Positions 44,619 to 54,477 are shown, numbered from the stretch's first letter. The stretch: DNA of 64,000 nt from Bacillus methanolicus (GCF_028888695.1 NZ_PNFF01000001.1:1-64000), one strand, 5' to 3'. Notes: generated by a model not told the origin, from the sequence alone. Translations and numbers: made by a program.

Positions 44619-46274
44619 TTACAGCTTAAATGAGCTCTTTAAGGAAACAATCCGGTTAAACACAGTTTTATCCTTTGTTGAGTGTTTCGGATCTACACTG
44701 AAATAGCCGTGTCTGAAGAATTGGAATTTGTCATATGGCTTTACATCTTTCATATTTGGCTCGATAAAGCCTTGAACAATTTCTAGTGAGTTTGGATTCA
44801 CATAATCAAGGAATGTTTTTTCCTCATTTTTTTCTTCGTTTTCATCTTCATCCGTTATGAGCGGCTCATACAGCCTGAATTCAGCTGGAATAGCGTGTTT
44901 TGCGTCAACCCAGTGAATCGTGCCTTTTACTTTCCGACCTGTAAAGCCTGAGCCGCTTTTTGTTTCCGGATCATATGTGCACCGAAGTTCAATGACTTCA
45001 CCGTTTTCATCTTTAATAACTTCTTCACATTTTATGAAATAAGCATGTTTTAAGCGAACTTCATTGCCGGGGAAAAGCCGGAAATATTTTTTCGGCGGAT
45101 TTTCCATGAAGTCGTCCCGTTCAATATAGATCTCTCTCGAGAAAGGAATTTGGCGCATGCCCATTTCCGGATTTTCCGGATTGATTTCCGCATCGAGCAT
45201 TTCCACTTGATCTTCAGGATAATTTGTAATCACGACTTTTAACGGTCTCAGTACCGCCATCGTACGCGGAGCTTTTAACTTTAAATCTTCTCTTACAAAG
45301 TGTTCCAGCATGGCGGCATCCACGGCCCCGGAACTTTTTGAAACACCCGTTGCTTTTACAAACTCGCGGATCGCCTCAGGTGTATAGCCCCTTCTTCTTA
45401 GTCCCGAAATGGTTGGCATGCGCGGGTCGTCCCAGCCGTCGACAAAACCTTCATCTACAAGCTGCTTCAATTTGCGTTTACTCATGACTGTGTTAGTGAT
45501 GTTTAAGCGGCCGAACTCAATTTGCTGCGGCTGGTTTTCCATTTCGCACTCACTGATCACCCAGTCATATAGTGGGCGGTGGTCCTCAAATTCTGTGGTA
45601 CATAGGGAGTGGGTTACTCCTTCAATCGCATCTTCAATCGGGTGGGCAAAGTCGTACATCGGATAAATGCACCATTTGTCCCCGGTGTTGTGGTGTGTAG
45701 CATGGGAAATTCGGTATAAAACAGGATCGCGCATGTTAATGTTAGGTGATGCCATGTCAATTTTTGCGCGCAGTACTTTGCTGCCGCTCTCGAATTCGCC
45801 GTTTCGCATCCGCTCGAACAATTCAAGGTTTTCTTCTACAGAGCGGTTGCGGTATGGGCTTTCTTTTCCGGGTTCAGTCAGCGTTCCACGGTATTCGCGG
45901 ATTTGTTCAGGTGTTAAGTCATCGACATACGCTTTTCCTTTTTTAATCAACAGGACTGCCCGGTTGTACATTTCTTCAAAGTAGTCAGACGCAAAACACA
46001 GCTCATCCCATTCATAGCCGAGCCATTTTACATCTTCTTTGATGGCATCAACATACTCCTGATCTTCTTTCAACGGGTTTGTATCATCAAAACGCAAATT
46101 TGTTTTTCCATTGAATTCATCCGCAAGCCCGAAGTTGATAACGATTGATTTGGCGTGTCCAATATGTAGGTAGCCATTTGGCTCCGGAGGAAAACGGGTA
46201 ATAATTTCTTTGTGTTTACCTGTTTCGAGATCCTCTTTTATAATGCTTCTGATAAAGTTAGAATTATGATCCAA
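44619..46274 (-). CDS. glnS: Glutaminyl-tRNA synthetase
   Basis: A 551-aa class I synthetase that joins glutamine to tRNA-Gln. HIGH (residues 37-40 in [14 protein letters not shown]) and the MSK of the KMSKS loop ([10 protein letters not shown]) are intact. The non-discriminating GluRS signatures are absent, and [17 protein letters not shown] is typical of bacterial GlnRS. Bacillus species generally lack this enzyme and make Gln-tRNA by GatCAB amidation, so the gene was probably acquired laterally. Its length is normal, without an added YqeY domain. Confidence 0.95.
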   Translation of the reverse strand: MDHNSNFIRSIIKEDLETGKHKEIITRFPPEPNGYLHIGHAKSIVINFGLADEFNGKTNLRFDDTNPLKEDQEYVDAIKEDVKWLGYEWDELCFASDYFEEMYNRAVLLIKKGKAYVDDLTPEQIREYRGTLTEPGKESPYRNRSVEENLELFERMRNGEFESGSKVLRAKIDMASPNINMRDPVLYRISHATHHNTGDKWCIYPMYDFAHPIEDAIEGVTHSLCTTEFEDHRPLYDWVISECEMENQPQQIEFGRLNITNTVMSKRKLKQLVDEGFVDGWDDPRMPTISGLRRRGYTPEAIREFVKATGVSKSSGAVDAAMLEHFVREDLKLKAPRTMAVLRPLKVVITNYPEDQVEMLDAEINPENPEMGMRQIPFSREIYIERDDFMENPPKKYFRLFPGNEVRLKHAYFIKCEEVIKDENGEVIELRCTYDPETKSGSGFTGRKVKGTIHWVDAKHAIPAEFRLYEPLITDEDENEEKNEEKTFLDYVNPNSLEIVQGFIEPNMKDVKPYDKFQFFRHGYFSVDPKHSTKDKTVFNRIVSLKSSFKL

Positions 46275-46544
46275 TCTATCTCAGCCTTTCTTTTTTTCGT
46301 ATGAAGCGTTTATTTCTTATTTTAAAGAAATCGAAAGTAATTTTCCACCGTACTGTATATGAATCGTATAAGATTACCCAAAAAATAAAAGGGAAGGGCA
46401 CGGTGGGGCTATATTGCTAACCCAAGTAAAATATCGTTTAACGTTCTAAAACGATTATGGTTTGAGGCTTCAAATTCCTTTTCTTTTTTCGTTTTGATGT
46501 GATATATTTAGATATACGAAATAATATATATAAAATATCTGAAG

Positions 46545-46586
46545 AAAGATGGATCTTCGCACGGGAAGATTCATCTTTATTTTTTC
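46545..46586 (+). terminator. Leader terminator directly upstream of the MFS gene
   Basis: AAAGATGGATCTTC (46545-46558) pairs with GAAGATTCATCTTT (46565-46578), 13 of 14 positions plus a wobble, and a T run follows. It lies only 25 bp before the MFS start codon and after an AT-rich promoter-like region (46497-46535), so it may be a transcription attenuator. The earlier part of 46275-46610 is AT-rich. Confidence 0.8.
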
Positions 46587-46610
46587 AGTTTTAGAAAAGG
46601 AGGGAGCTTA

Positions 46611-47807
46611 TTGAAACAAAAAGGGAAATCTCTTTTATGGACAAAGTCTTTTATTATGCTTATGGCCGGAAACTTGTTTCTGTTTATGTCTTTTCAAATG
46701 CTCATTCCGACAATGCCGCCCTACATAAAATCGATCGGAGCTTCAGGGTTGGAAATTGGACTTGTGACGACGTTGTTTTCGATCGGAGCAGTCGCGATCC
46801 GTCCGCTCATCGGCTATATGCTCGAGTATAAAAGTCGGAAACCACTCGTTTTAATTGGTGCTGCTGCACTTTTAATCATAACCGCCGTTTATCCGCTCTC
46901 GAGGCTCGTATTCGTGCTTTTGCTTATTCGGTTGATCCACGGGCTTGCATGGGGCTGGTCAACAACTGTTAACGGAACAGCCGCCGTAGATATCGTTCCA
47001 AATTCCCGGCTAGGAGAAGGAATGGGATATTATGGCCTTTCCGTCACAATTGGAATGATAATAGCTCCAAGTTTAGGAATTTATTTGTTCCATGTTACTT
47101 CATTTACGAATCTAATTTTTATTTCAGATATACTCGGTTTATTCGCGGTTGTACTTTTAGCTGCAGTCCATTATCGAACTCCTGATGTCGTAAAGAATAC
47201 AAGGAAAGAGGATTTGACATTTTCATATTTTGGATCGTTAATTGAAAAATCAAGCTGGTATCCTGCACTGCTTTCGATGATGGCTTGCTTCGGCTATGGA
47301 ACGATTGTTACGTTCATTGTCATTTTTGGAGAAGAGCGGGGAATAGATCAAATTTTCCTCTTTTATTTATTTAATGCAATTATGTCTTCTTTTTCTCGGC
47401 CAATTGCTGGAAAATGGTTTGATCGAAAAGGTCCGAAAGGCCTTGTTCTCGTCTGTTCATCTGTGACATTTGTGGCCATGTGGGTTCTTTCTTTTGCACA
47501 TTCTAACTTGCACATTGCGATTGCCGGTATATTGTTTGGTATTGGATTTGGTTCATTGCTTCCGACACTTCAGTCATGGACATTGGCTCAAACTCCAGCG
47601 AAACGCAGAGGTGTCGCAAACGGAATGTATTTTTCGGCAATCGACCTCGGCATCGGGCTGAGCGGTCTTTTCTTTGGTGTTATTGCTCAAAATGTTGAAA
47701 CAGGAACTTTATTTCAAATTTCCAGTGTGTTTTTCCTTGTTGTTATTGTTATGACATTTGCACAGGGACGGAGAAAATCACTAACAGAGGAGCGTGCCGT
47801 TTCTTAA
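46611..47807 (+). CDS. MFS transporter (probable drug/metabolite exporter)
   Basis: A 398-aa twelve-helix major facilitator protein of the DHA1-like type. Motif A appears as RPLIGYMLEYKSRKP between helices 2 and 3, and its second-half copy as RPIAGKWFDRKGPKG. The family block LIRLIHGLAWGWSTTVNGTAA is also present. Proton-coupled efflux is likely; the substrate is unknown. TTG start at 46611 follows AAAAGGAGGG. The leader terminator suggests ribosome- or ligand-dependent induction. Confidence 0.85.
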   Translation: MKQKGKSLLWTKSFIMLMAGNLFLFMSFQMLIPTMPPYIKSIGASGLEIGLVTTLFSIGAVAIRPLIGYMLEYKSRKPLVLIGAAALLIITAVYPLSRLVFVLLLIRLIHGLAWGWSTTVNGTAAVDIVPNSRLGEGMGYYGLSVTIGMIIAPSLGIYLFHVTSFTNLIFISDILGLFAVVLLAAVHYRTPDVVKNTRKEDLTFSYFGSLIEKSSWYPALLSMMACFGYGTIVTFIVIFGEERGIDQIFLFYLFNAIMSSFSRPIAGKWFDRKGPKGLVLVCSSVTFVAMWVLSFAHSNLHIAIAGILFGIGFGSLLPTLQSWTLAQTPAKRRGVANGMYFSAIDLGIGLSGLFFGVIAQNVETGTLFQISSVFFLVVIVMTFAQGRRKSLTEERAVS

Positions 47808-47891
47808 TACTAAAAGCGGAAACACTCTTGTAATCAAAAAACTGGCTTTAAACCTTCTGGAAGCAGGTGTTTTTTGTTGAATCAAACTGTC

Positions 47892-48020
47892 GCGGTTAGA
47901 ATGGCAGTAACGGCGGATAGAGTAGCATTTTTGGCAGATAGAATGTCAAATTCAGCGGTTAGCCCTTGTATCGGCGGATAGAACAGCAATTTCCGCCGAT
48001 AAGACAAAAAATCCGGCTAA
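47892..48020. repeat. Degenerate about 20-bp tandem repeat array A
   Basis: Seven units with the core GCGGTTA or GCGGATA start at about 47892, 47913, 47934, 47955, 47974, 47995 and 48015, a period of 19-21 bp. The array lies between two convergent MFS genes. It is related to the more regular array at 51284-51452. The frame length is not a multiple of 3, and no protein is implied. Confidence 0.6.
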
Positions 48021-48035
48021 TATCGCGACGCAAAA

Positions 48036-49250
48036 CTAGTAAGAATTTTTCACTACTCCAGGATGACGGTGCATGGCGGCTAAAAGAACAACTCCGCTTA
48101 TTAAAAGGAGCAAACTTGTCGTAAAAAATACCGCAGAAAATCCGAAGTATCCTGAAATAAATCCGCCCATCGACGGCCCGATGATATTCCCGAGGAACCG
48201 TAGGCTCGTATTATAGCCAAGTACTTCACCTTGAATGGCAACTGGGGCCTCTTGGCGAATGTAGGCGATTCAGACCGGAATAATTCCTCCGATTGCAACC
48301 CCAAGAGCAAACCGAATCATGACAAGCTGCCATAGATTTGTGACAAACGCCCCCGGAAAATATATAATCGCACCCATAAATAGGAGAATGACGAGAATTT
48401 TTATATAGCCGCAACGGTCAGCAATTGAACCCCATTTTCTTGCCATCATTAAGTTTCCAAGACCTGCTGCCGAGAAAGCAATTCCGGAAAAGAAAGCGAC
48501 GTTCGTGTTGCCATGCAGCTCTTTAACGTATAACGATAAAATCGGCTGAATGCTGAAATGGGCAATCTGGACAAGCGCCGAGATTAGCAAAACTGTTAAT
48601 AAGACCGGATTCCGGACGATCTGGAGGATTACTTCCTTACTAGAATAATCCGTTTTTGTTCCTTCTTTGATGTCGATCTTGTACTCCTTGGAAGCAAGAA
48701 CGAGCAAAGCAGAGATAAAAATAGAAATAGACATCAATTTGAAGGTTGTAGCGTAACCAAATGAATCAGCCAATACTCCGCCTGGCACAGGTCCTAACAG
48801 CGAGCCGGTAATGCTTCCGGTTTGCAGCGTTCCAAGGACTTTGCCGGCAATCTCTTTCGGTGTTTGTGTTGAAATGAAAGCCTGCGACATCGAAACAAAT
48901 CCTGTAAAAATTCCCATAAATAGACGAAGGATAAACAATTCCAAAACAGAGTCTGCAAATCCCATGAGGAAAATAGACAAAGCCATCCCCAATCCGGAGA
49001 AAAAAAGGATCTTCTTACGTCCAATCCGGTCACCAATTCTTCCCCAAACTGGAGAAAAAATGAAAGCAGTAACAAACGTGATTCCAAACGTTAATCCTGA
49101 CCAATGCTGCACATACTTTTCAGAAAAGTCTCCGAACGTTTCAATATATAAGGAAATAAACGGCAGCACCATCGTCATGCTGCCGCCAACAAAAAAGTTA
49201 GCAAACCACATGATTATCAAATTGCGTCTTGCAACACTATGTAGATCCAT
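48036..49250 (-). pseudogene. MFS transporter interrupted by an in-frame stop
   Basis: The protein reads as a normal MFS multidrug-type exporter (motif A GRIGDRIGRKKIL, then FISTQTPKEIAGKVLGTLQ) up to ALGVAIGGIIPV. A TGA stop at 48270-48272 follows. The same frame then continues without error for 78 codons (IAYIRQEAPVAIQGEVLGY, GNIIGPSMGGFISGYFGF) to TAG at 48036. A single base change, for example CGA to TGA, explains it. The truncated 326-aa protein lacks the last helices and is probably inactive. The start is put at 49250; a TTG at 49277 is an alternative. Confidence 0.8.
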
Positions 49251-49701
49251 TTGAAACAACACTTCTTTCTTGTTCAAACAAATTATTTCGATTCCCTAAA
49301 TATAAGGATAACAAAATTTTTCGAAATTTTGAAGGGAAAGTATTTTTAGCCTCTGGATTGTAATAAAATTTAGAAAATATGTACAAACACCGTTGAAAAT
49401 TTTACCAAATTTACATTTATATAAATAGATAAAAACTTATCCACGTCAATTGAATTATTAATAATGGACTTAGTTGTTCATTTTTTACACATTAATTATT
49501 ATTCATTTTTAAGACTTTTCTTATTGTTTTTAAGAGAAGTTCACGCCTTAATATTATCGTTCTATAAAGTTTATTCTTTCGTCATATTGCATGAATACAC
49601 TTTCAAAGGTATAATTATTTCATGTCAAAAAATACAGAAAATATGAAAATTTGTTATTCTTATATTGTTTGAAAATATTTAAATTAAAAGGTGGTTATAA
49701 G
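49251..49701. other. Intergenic region between the MFS remnant and the second SBP gene
   Basis: Very AT-rich, about 450 bp. It holds an inverted repeat AAAATTT-TTCG-AAATTTT near 49313-49330 (12 of 15 to the CodY consensus) and a weaker CodY-like stretch near 49627-49641, plus the promoters of the divergent genes. A 60-codon frame within it shows no protein character. Confidence 0.4.
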
Positions 49702-50526
49702 ATGAAAAAGTTTTCGATTCTTACGTTCTTTTTAATTTTTTCACTAATTTTATCAGCTTGTGGTACAAGCCAGACTGACGGGGAAAAAGAGTCTAACGGC
49801 AGTTCAGGAAATGAAAAGAAAAAATTGAAAGTTGCCACTGATGCAAACTATGCACCTTTTGAGTATATGGACAAAGGCGAAATTGTCGGCTTTGATGTAG
49901 ATTTTGTTAAAGCAGTGGCAGAAGAAGCAGGATATGAAGTTGAGATTGTGAACGTAGGATGGGATCCTTTATTTGTTGAAATTAAAGACAAAATCTCTGA
50001 CTTAGGGATGTCTGCTATTACCATTAATGAAGAGCGCAAACAAACGTATGATTTTTCTGTTCCTTACTTCTTATCGACCAACGAGATTTTAGTTCCAGAA
50101 GGCAGTGATATTAAGAGTGCAGCCGACTTGAAAGACAAAGTGATAGCGGTTCAAAACGGCACGACAGGACAGGCAGCAGTTGAAAAGCTTTTCGGCAAAA
50201 ACAACAAGAAAATTAAAAAATTTGAAAATAACAATTTGGCAATCATGGAGCTGAATAGCGGCGGCGCTGACGCAGTGGTGGCTGATAATACAGTTGTAGA
50301 AGAGTATGTGAAAAATAACCCTGATAAAAAGCTGACCGTAATTAAAGATGAAAACGCCTTTGAAAAAGAATATTACGGATTAATGTTCCCGAAAGGCAGC
50401 GAACTCAAAGCTGATTTTGATTCTGCAATTAATAAAATCTTTGAAAATGGCACTTATGCAAAAATTTATAAAAAATGGTTTGGTACAGAACCTGATATAG
50501 AAACATTGAAAAAACAACAGCAATAA
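49702..50526 (+). CDS. Amino-acid ABC transporter substrate-binding lipoprotein, second system
   Basis: A 274-aa lipoprotein with signal peptide and lipobox LILSAC, a Ser/Asn/Lys linker, and a family 3 solute-binding fold (KVATDANYAPFEYMDKGEIVGFDVDF shortened here by motif, DLGMSAITINEERKQTYDFS, VIAVQNGTTGQAA). It is about as similar to basic amino-acid binders as to glutamine binders. ATG at 49702 follows AAAGGTGG. It is followed by a terminator and then the permease; no ATPase gene follows. Confidence 0.88.
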   Translation: MKKFSILTFFLIFSLILSACGTSQTDGEKESNGSSGNEKKKLKVATDANYAPFEYMDKGEIVGFDVDFVKAVAEEAGYEVEIVNVGWDPLFVEIKDKISDLGMSAITINEERKQTYDFSVPYFLSTNEILVPEGSDIKSAADLKDKVIAVQNGTTGQAAVEKLFGKNNKKIKKFENNNLAIMELNSGGADAVVADNTVVEEYVKNNPDKKLTVIKDENAFEKEYYGLMFPKGSELKADFDSAINKIFENGTYAKIYKKWFGTEPDIETLKKQQQ

Positions 50527-50536
50527 TTTCCAACTG

Positions 50537-50579
50537 AAAAATTGCGTAACCAATGATTGAAAAGTGTTACGCAATTTTC
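50537..50579 (+). terminator. Intercistronic terminator between second SBP and permease
   Basis: AAAATTGCGTAAC (50537-50549) pairs with GTTACGCAATTTT (50566-50578). It has the same placement as the terminator in the first ABC operon and would lower permease expression relative to the SBP. Confidence 0.8.
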
Positions 50580-50600
50580 GGTTTCATAGGGGGATCATCA

Positions 50601-51257
50601 ATGGATTTTCGACTGGATATTTTAGCTGAATATGCTCCTTTTTTTTGGAAGGGGACATTGCTGACGATTGGCTTGTCGATAGCAGGTATTTTGATTGGAA
50701 CGGTTTTAGGATTACTTATTGGGCTGGGAAAAATGATCAGAAATAAGTTGATTTCTTTCCCGTTTGATTGTTATATAACGTTTTTTCGGGGCACGCCGCT
50801 TTTTGTTCAAATATTAATCATTCATTTTGGTGTTGTACCGATTTTCAATGGAGAAACAAACGGAATTATTGCTACTATTATCGCCCTGTCTTTAAATTCT
50901 GCAGCCTATATTGCGGAAATATTCCGTGCAGGTATCCAATCAATTGACAGAGGGCAAATGGAAGCGGCCCGTTCATTAGGAATGAGCCATGTTCAAGCAA
51001 TGAGATTTGCTATTTTGCCTCAGGCATTTAAACGAATGATCCCACCGCTCGGAAACGAGTTTGTTGTCCTGATTAAAGAATCTTCCCTCGCTGCCATTGT
51101 TGCAGCTCCGGAACTTATGTACTGGGCTCGTGCCATGCAAGGACAGTATTATCGTGTGTGGGAACCTCTGCTGACTGCTGCCCTAATATATCTGGTGTTG
51201 ACACTAACGTTAAGCTACTTGTTAAGTTTTCTTGAAAGAAGGTTGGCAACAGAATAG
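50601..51257 (+). CDS. Amino-acid ABC transporter permease, second system
   Basis: A 218-aa HisM/GlnP-type permease. The membrane segments resemble those of the gene at 28022. Key blocks are FWKGTLLTIGLSIAGILIG, FRGTPLFVQILIIHFGVVP and the EAA loop EAARSLGMSHVQAMRFAILPQAF. The start at 50601 follows GGGGGATC. The transcript continues into a repeat array and then a terminator at 51475. No ATPase gene accompanies it, so it must borrow one from elsewhere. Confidence 0.92.
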   Translation: MDFRLDILAEYAPFFWKGTLLTIGLSIAGILIGTVLGLLIGLGKMIRNKLISFPFDCYITFFRGTPLFVQILIIHFGVVPIFNGETNGIIATIIALSLNSAAYIAEIFRAGIQSIDRGQMEAARSLGMSHVQAMRFAILPQAFKRMIPPLGNEFVVLIKESSLAAIVAAPELMYWARAMQGQYYRVWEPLLTAALIYLVLTLTLSYLLSFLERRLATE

Positions 51258-51283
51258 TTTGTAAAATATGAGGAATATGGAGA

Positions 51284-51452
51284 ATCGCGGTTAATTTGGA
51301 ATAATCGCGATTATATCAAAAATATCGCGGTTAAATCGAAAAAATCGCGATTATATTCAAAAAATCGCGGTTAAAATGAAATAATCGCGGAAAAAACAAA
51401 AAAATCGCGTTAAAACGGAAAACAATCAAAGTTAAACGAAAGAACTCGCGGA
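51284..51452. repeat. Regular 20-bp tandem repeat array B
   Basis: ATCGCG begins at 51284, 51304, 51324, 51344, 51364, 51384 and 51404: seven units with an exact 20-bp period, usually ATCGCGGTTAAA or ATCGCGATTATA followed by A-rich bases. Two decayed units follow to about 51452. It lies after the permease stop and before the operon's terminator, so it should be transcribed as a 3' untranslated region. Confidence 0.85.
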
Positions 51453-51474
51453 TGATCGCATCCAGCACAAATCG

Positions 51475-51512
51475 AAGCTGCACAAATCACATGGGGATTG
51501 TGCAGCTTTTTA
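51475..51512 (+). terminator. Terminator of the second ABC operon
   Basis: AAGCTGCACAA (51475-51485) pairs exactly with TTGTGCAGCTT (51498-51508), followed by T. The stretch 51513-51712 is AT-rich, with no other clear feature. Confidence 0.88.
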
Positions 51513-51712
51513 CATTTAGATCCACTAAATTACATATTTTTGCTGAAATTTTACACTAAGACAAAAATCTGTATTATAAATGAAAGCAACTTGAAACTTT
51601 CTATAAAAGTATGTCTGATAGAATATTAAGGATAGAAACAGGAAAGTATTAATATTTTATAGAATACGGTATGTAAGAAATACTGATTAAATATATAGGT
51701 CGGGGGATAAAA

Positions 51713-54463
51713 ATGACGTTAGAAAATCAACTGATCAAAAAAGCATTTTATGAAACATTTATGGAATCGGGCGAAAAAAATCCTGTCCGAGTGCTCGGAG
51801 AAGCCTTTCTTGCCGGGCAAAAAGATGAAACAGCGGACCTTTCCGCAATCCGTTTTGCCCAAGGAGAAGTATATTTTCACAACAAAGATTATGAAGCAGC
51901 TATTTTTAAATGGGAAAACACCCATAATGATTTAGAACCGTGGGCGAAGAAAAATATTGCGGATTGTTATTATGAACTCGGGCAATTATCAATAGCCGAA
52001 GAGATCTATAAATCCATTGATACGGAAAGCAGTGTTTTACAATCAGAAGCAATGCTGCAATTATTTTCACTTTACATAGACCAAGGAAGACTTGAAAAAG
52101 CAGATCAAGTAATTAAAAAAGTGGTATCCTTTAATCCGGATTATCCCAATGTTACCGACATTGCCCGAGCCTTTTTCGAAAAACACCAGGATTGGAAGAG
52201 CGCAATTGAATTGGCGGTAAATGAAGCGATCCGCACAGAGTCTCAACATTGGTTTGATACTTTAATAACGTATACAGAACAAGGATTAACAAAAAGCTTT
52301 GCACCGCATTATTTTTCAAAAAGCTTAGTTGTGTTATATGGAGTGGATCAGGCAAGATTTGAACAGATGGTCTTGGCATTATGGGATTCTTACAGAAATG
52401 AGAGTTCTTATTTTTCATGGCTGCGGGAATTTAATCACCTTTTCTTAAATCTGGATGCAAACCGGGAACAATCTTGGAAAGAGCTGTCAGCACTTTATCA
52501 GGAAACTTATTTTGAATTGATCGATGGAAAGTATTTAATGAAAGAATTGGCGGAGATTATTCCGAACATTTTAACGAACTGGATCAAAATAGCCGATCGT
52601 TCTCATGCTTTATTTGCTTCTGCAGCGGTATTGGCATGGAACGAGAAATTTCCGACCAGTATCAGTCCGGAGGTTGTTAATGATGCCGAAAATCTTATTT
52701 TCCATTCGCGCAATGAAACAGACGGTTTGGAATACAGCCTTACTTTATTCGATTCCATCGTAAAATGGGCGGAAGCGCAGCATGTTGAACCAGGTCACCG
52801 ATTCAGATGGATCATCAGAGAACTGGTTGATTTCCAAACACATCGTTTATTTATAGCCGGAACTTCAGGAAATGGAAAGTCTGCTTTTATCAATTCAGTC
52901 CTCGGAGAAAATATCTTAACTGCTCCGACATCATCCGTCATTGTATTTAAGGGACATGATGAGACAGAGATTAGAAAAATATCCGATGCAGAATTAACGG
53001 CCGTTTCAAGCTTCCATGAGTTCCAAGAGATGGTTGAGAGACGGTCGAATAAAAGTTTCGACAATGCGATTATTGAGTTCTCTCTTCCGTCGCCAATTTT
53101 GCAGGAAAACAGCATTGCTCTTATTGATACGCCGGGATTTAATGAACGTAATCGGATTGAAGGTGAAGCGTTGAAATATCTGCATTTTGCCGACAGTTTA
53201 TTATTTGTTCTTGATGCGAACGATCCTTTTACTGAAAGAGAACAAGAGATCCTGATGCAGATACGGGAATTCGCACCTAATCTTCCAATTCATTTTCTGC
53301 TCAATAAAATCGATGAAATTTATGATGAACATGAAGCCGCCAGGATTGTTGAAGAGACTAGTTCGAGAGTTCGGGCATTTCTTCCGCAGGCTAACGTGTT
53401 TGCCTATTCATCCCATTTAAGAAGCAGAAAACAACAAAATGATCTGGCAGAGTTTTTGAAAAACTTGAACCGACAAATTACTGAAGACGATCGAATTGAA
53501 AAAATATTAATCTTTATTCGTAAATTAATAAAGCATTTATTGGATAAACGGGCAGAAATAGAAAACAGCCTGGCAGAATCAATTAAATGGAATGAAGAAA
53601 TGGCTGCAAAGCTAAATGGTGCAATCAATCAATTAACTGATTTGGAAAAAGAAAAAGCGCGAATTATCACGAGAACGTTCCGTAAAGTATTGAAGGAAAT
53701 CAGATCAGATCTTACGAAGAATATTCCTAAAATTTTACGAGAAAGTTCTGATATGATTCAAGAAGACAGTGATTTCCGCAAAATTCACCTTGAACTGAAT
53801 GATGAGATGAACCGGAGAGTGCATGCTTATGTAAATGATCATGTCTTACCTAAAGTGTATAGTTCTCTCCAGGAATGGATTGTAACAGCAAATGATGAAC
53901 TTAATCACTGCCAATCTTTCTTGGAGGAAATAAGCGATGGATTTAACACGATGTACGGGGAAGAGAGGCTTAAGCTGAATTGCGACTTTAAAGTGATTGA
54001 TGATTGGCGCCGGGATGCAGACCGGATGACAAGCGGCGTGCAAATAGATAAGGTAAATATTTTTCTCCGCCGTACACCTTATCAAATGTTATTAAAAAGT
54101 GCCGGCAGGTTGTTTGGAGCTTTCCCGCAAAATAATGCGATGCTGTATAACAAATACAAGCAGTTTGTTGAAAATGAGGATTATTTGGATGTTGCCGAAA
54201 CAATTATTAAAAAGTTGCTTCTTCAATTCGAATTGTTTGAGAAATCGCTGGAACGGGATATTTCGCTTTTCTTCCGAAACCCGTTTGCCGTATTGAATCA
54301 AACGGTAGAAGAAACTCAGAAGGAAATCAGAGAAAAAGAAAAAGAGCTGGAGAATATGAGAGCGAATCCTGAAACGTACCGTGATCCGTTAACAATGTTT
54401 GAAGTAAAACTTCGGCAATATGAGTGGATCACAATTTCCGCAAAAGGAGTTCTTCAAATATAA
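51713..54463 (+). CDS. TPR-containing dynamin-like GTPase (916 aa)
   Basis: A large GTPase. Residues about 40-190 contain TPR-like helical pairs (AIRFAQGEVYFHNKDYEAAIFKW and others). The G domain follows: Walker A GTSGNGKSAF (G383-S390), G3 DTPGF (from D472) and G4 NKID (from N531). From about residue 600 the chain is almost all helix and coiled coil, as in the stalk of bacterial dynamins. No membrane helix is obvious. It stands alone with its own promoter region. Function is unknown; bacterial dynamins act in membrane repair and phage resistance. It is distinct from the two-headed DynA type. Confidence 0.75.
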   Translation: MTLENQLIKKAFYETFMESGEKNPVRVLGEAFLAGQKDETADLSAIRFAQGEVYFHNKDYEAAIFKWENTHNDLEPWAKKNIADCYYELGQLSIAEEIYKSIDTESSVLQSEAMLQLFSLYIDQGRLEKADQVIKKVVSFNPDYPNVTDIARAFFEKHQDWKSAIELAVNEAIRTESQHWFDTLITYTEQGLTKSFAPHYFSKSLVVLYGVDQARFEQMVLALWDSYRNESSYFSWLREFNHLFLNLDANREQSWKELSALYQETYFELIDGKYLMKELAEIIPNILTNWIKIADRSHALFASAAVLAWNEKFPTSISPEVVNDAENLIFHSRNETDGLEYSLTLFDSIVKWAEAQHVEPGHRFRWIIRELVDFQTHRLFIAGTSGNGKSAFINSVLGENILTAPTSSVIVFKGHDETEIRKISDAELTAVSSFHEFQEMVERRSNKSFDNAIIEFSLPSPILQENSIALIDTPGFNERNRIEGEALKYLHFADSLLFVLDANDPFTEREQEILMQIREFAPNLPIHFLLNKIDEIYDEHEAARIVEETSSRVRAFLPQANVFAYSSHLRSRKQQNDLAEFLKNLNRQITEDDRIEKILIFIRKLIKHLLDKRAEIENSLAESIKWNEEMAAKLNGAINQLTDLEKEKARIITRTFRKVLKEIRSDLTKNIPKILRESSDMIQEDSDFRKIHLELNDEMNRRVHAYVNDHVLPKVYSSLQEWIVTANDELNHCQSFLEEISDGFNTMYGEERLKLNCDFKVIDDWRRDADRMTSGVQIDKVNIFLRRTPYQMLLKSAGRLFGAFPQNNAMLYNKYKQFVENEDYLDVAETIIKKLLLQFELFEKSLERDISLFFRNPFAVLNQTVEETQKEIREKEKELENMRANPETYRDPLTMFEVKLRQYEWITISAKGVLQI

Positions 54464-54477
54464 CCAAATATAGCAAA

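Noticed and set aside
48270-48272. Selenocysteine reading of the in-frame TGA in the MFS gene
   Set aside because: No selenocysteine insertion hairpin was seen after the codon, and MFS proteins have no selenocysteine here; a nonsense change is simpler.
49464-49646. A 60-codon frame upstream of the second SBP gene
   Set aside because: Strongly AT-driven, hydrophobic composition, no ribosome-binding site, and it lies in promoter sequence.
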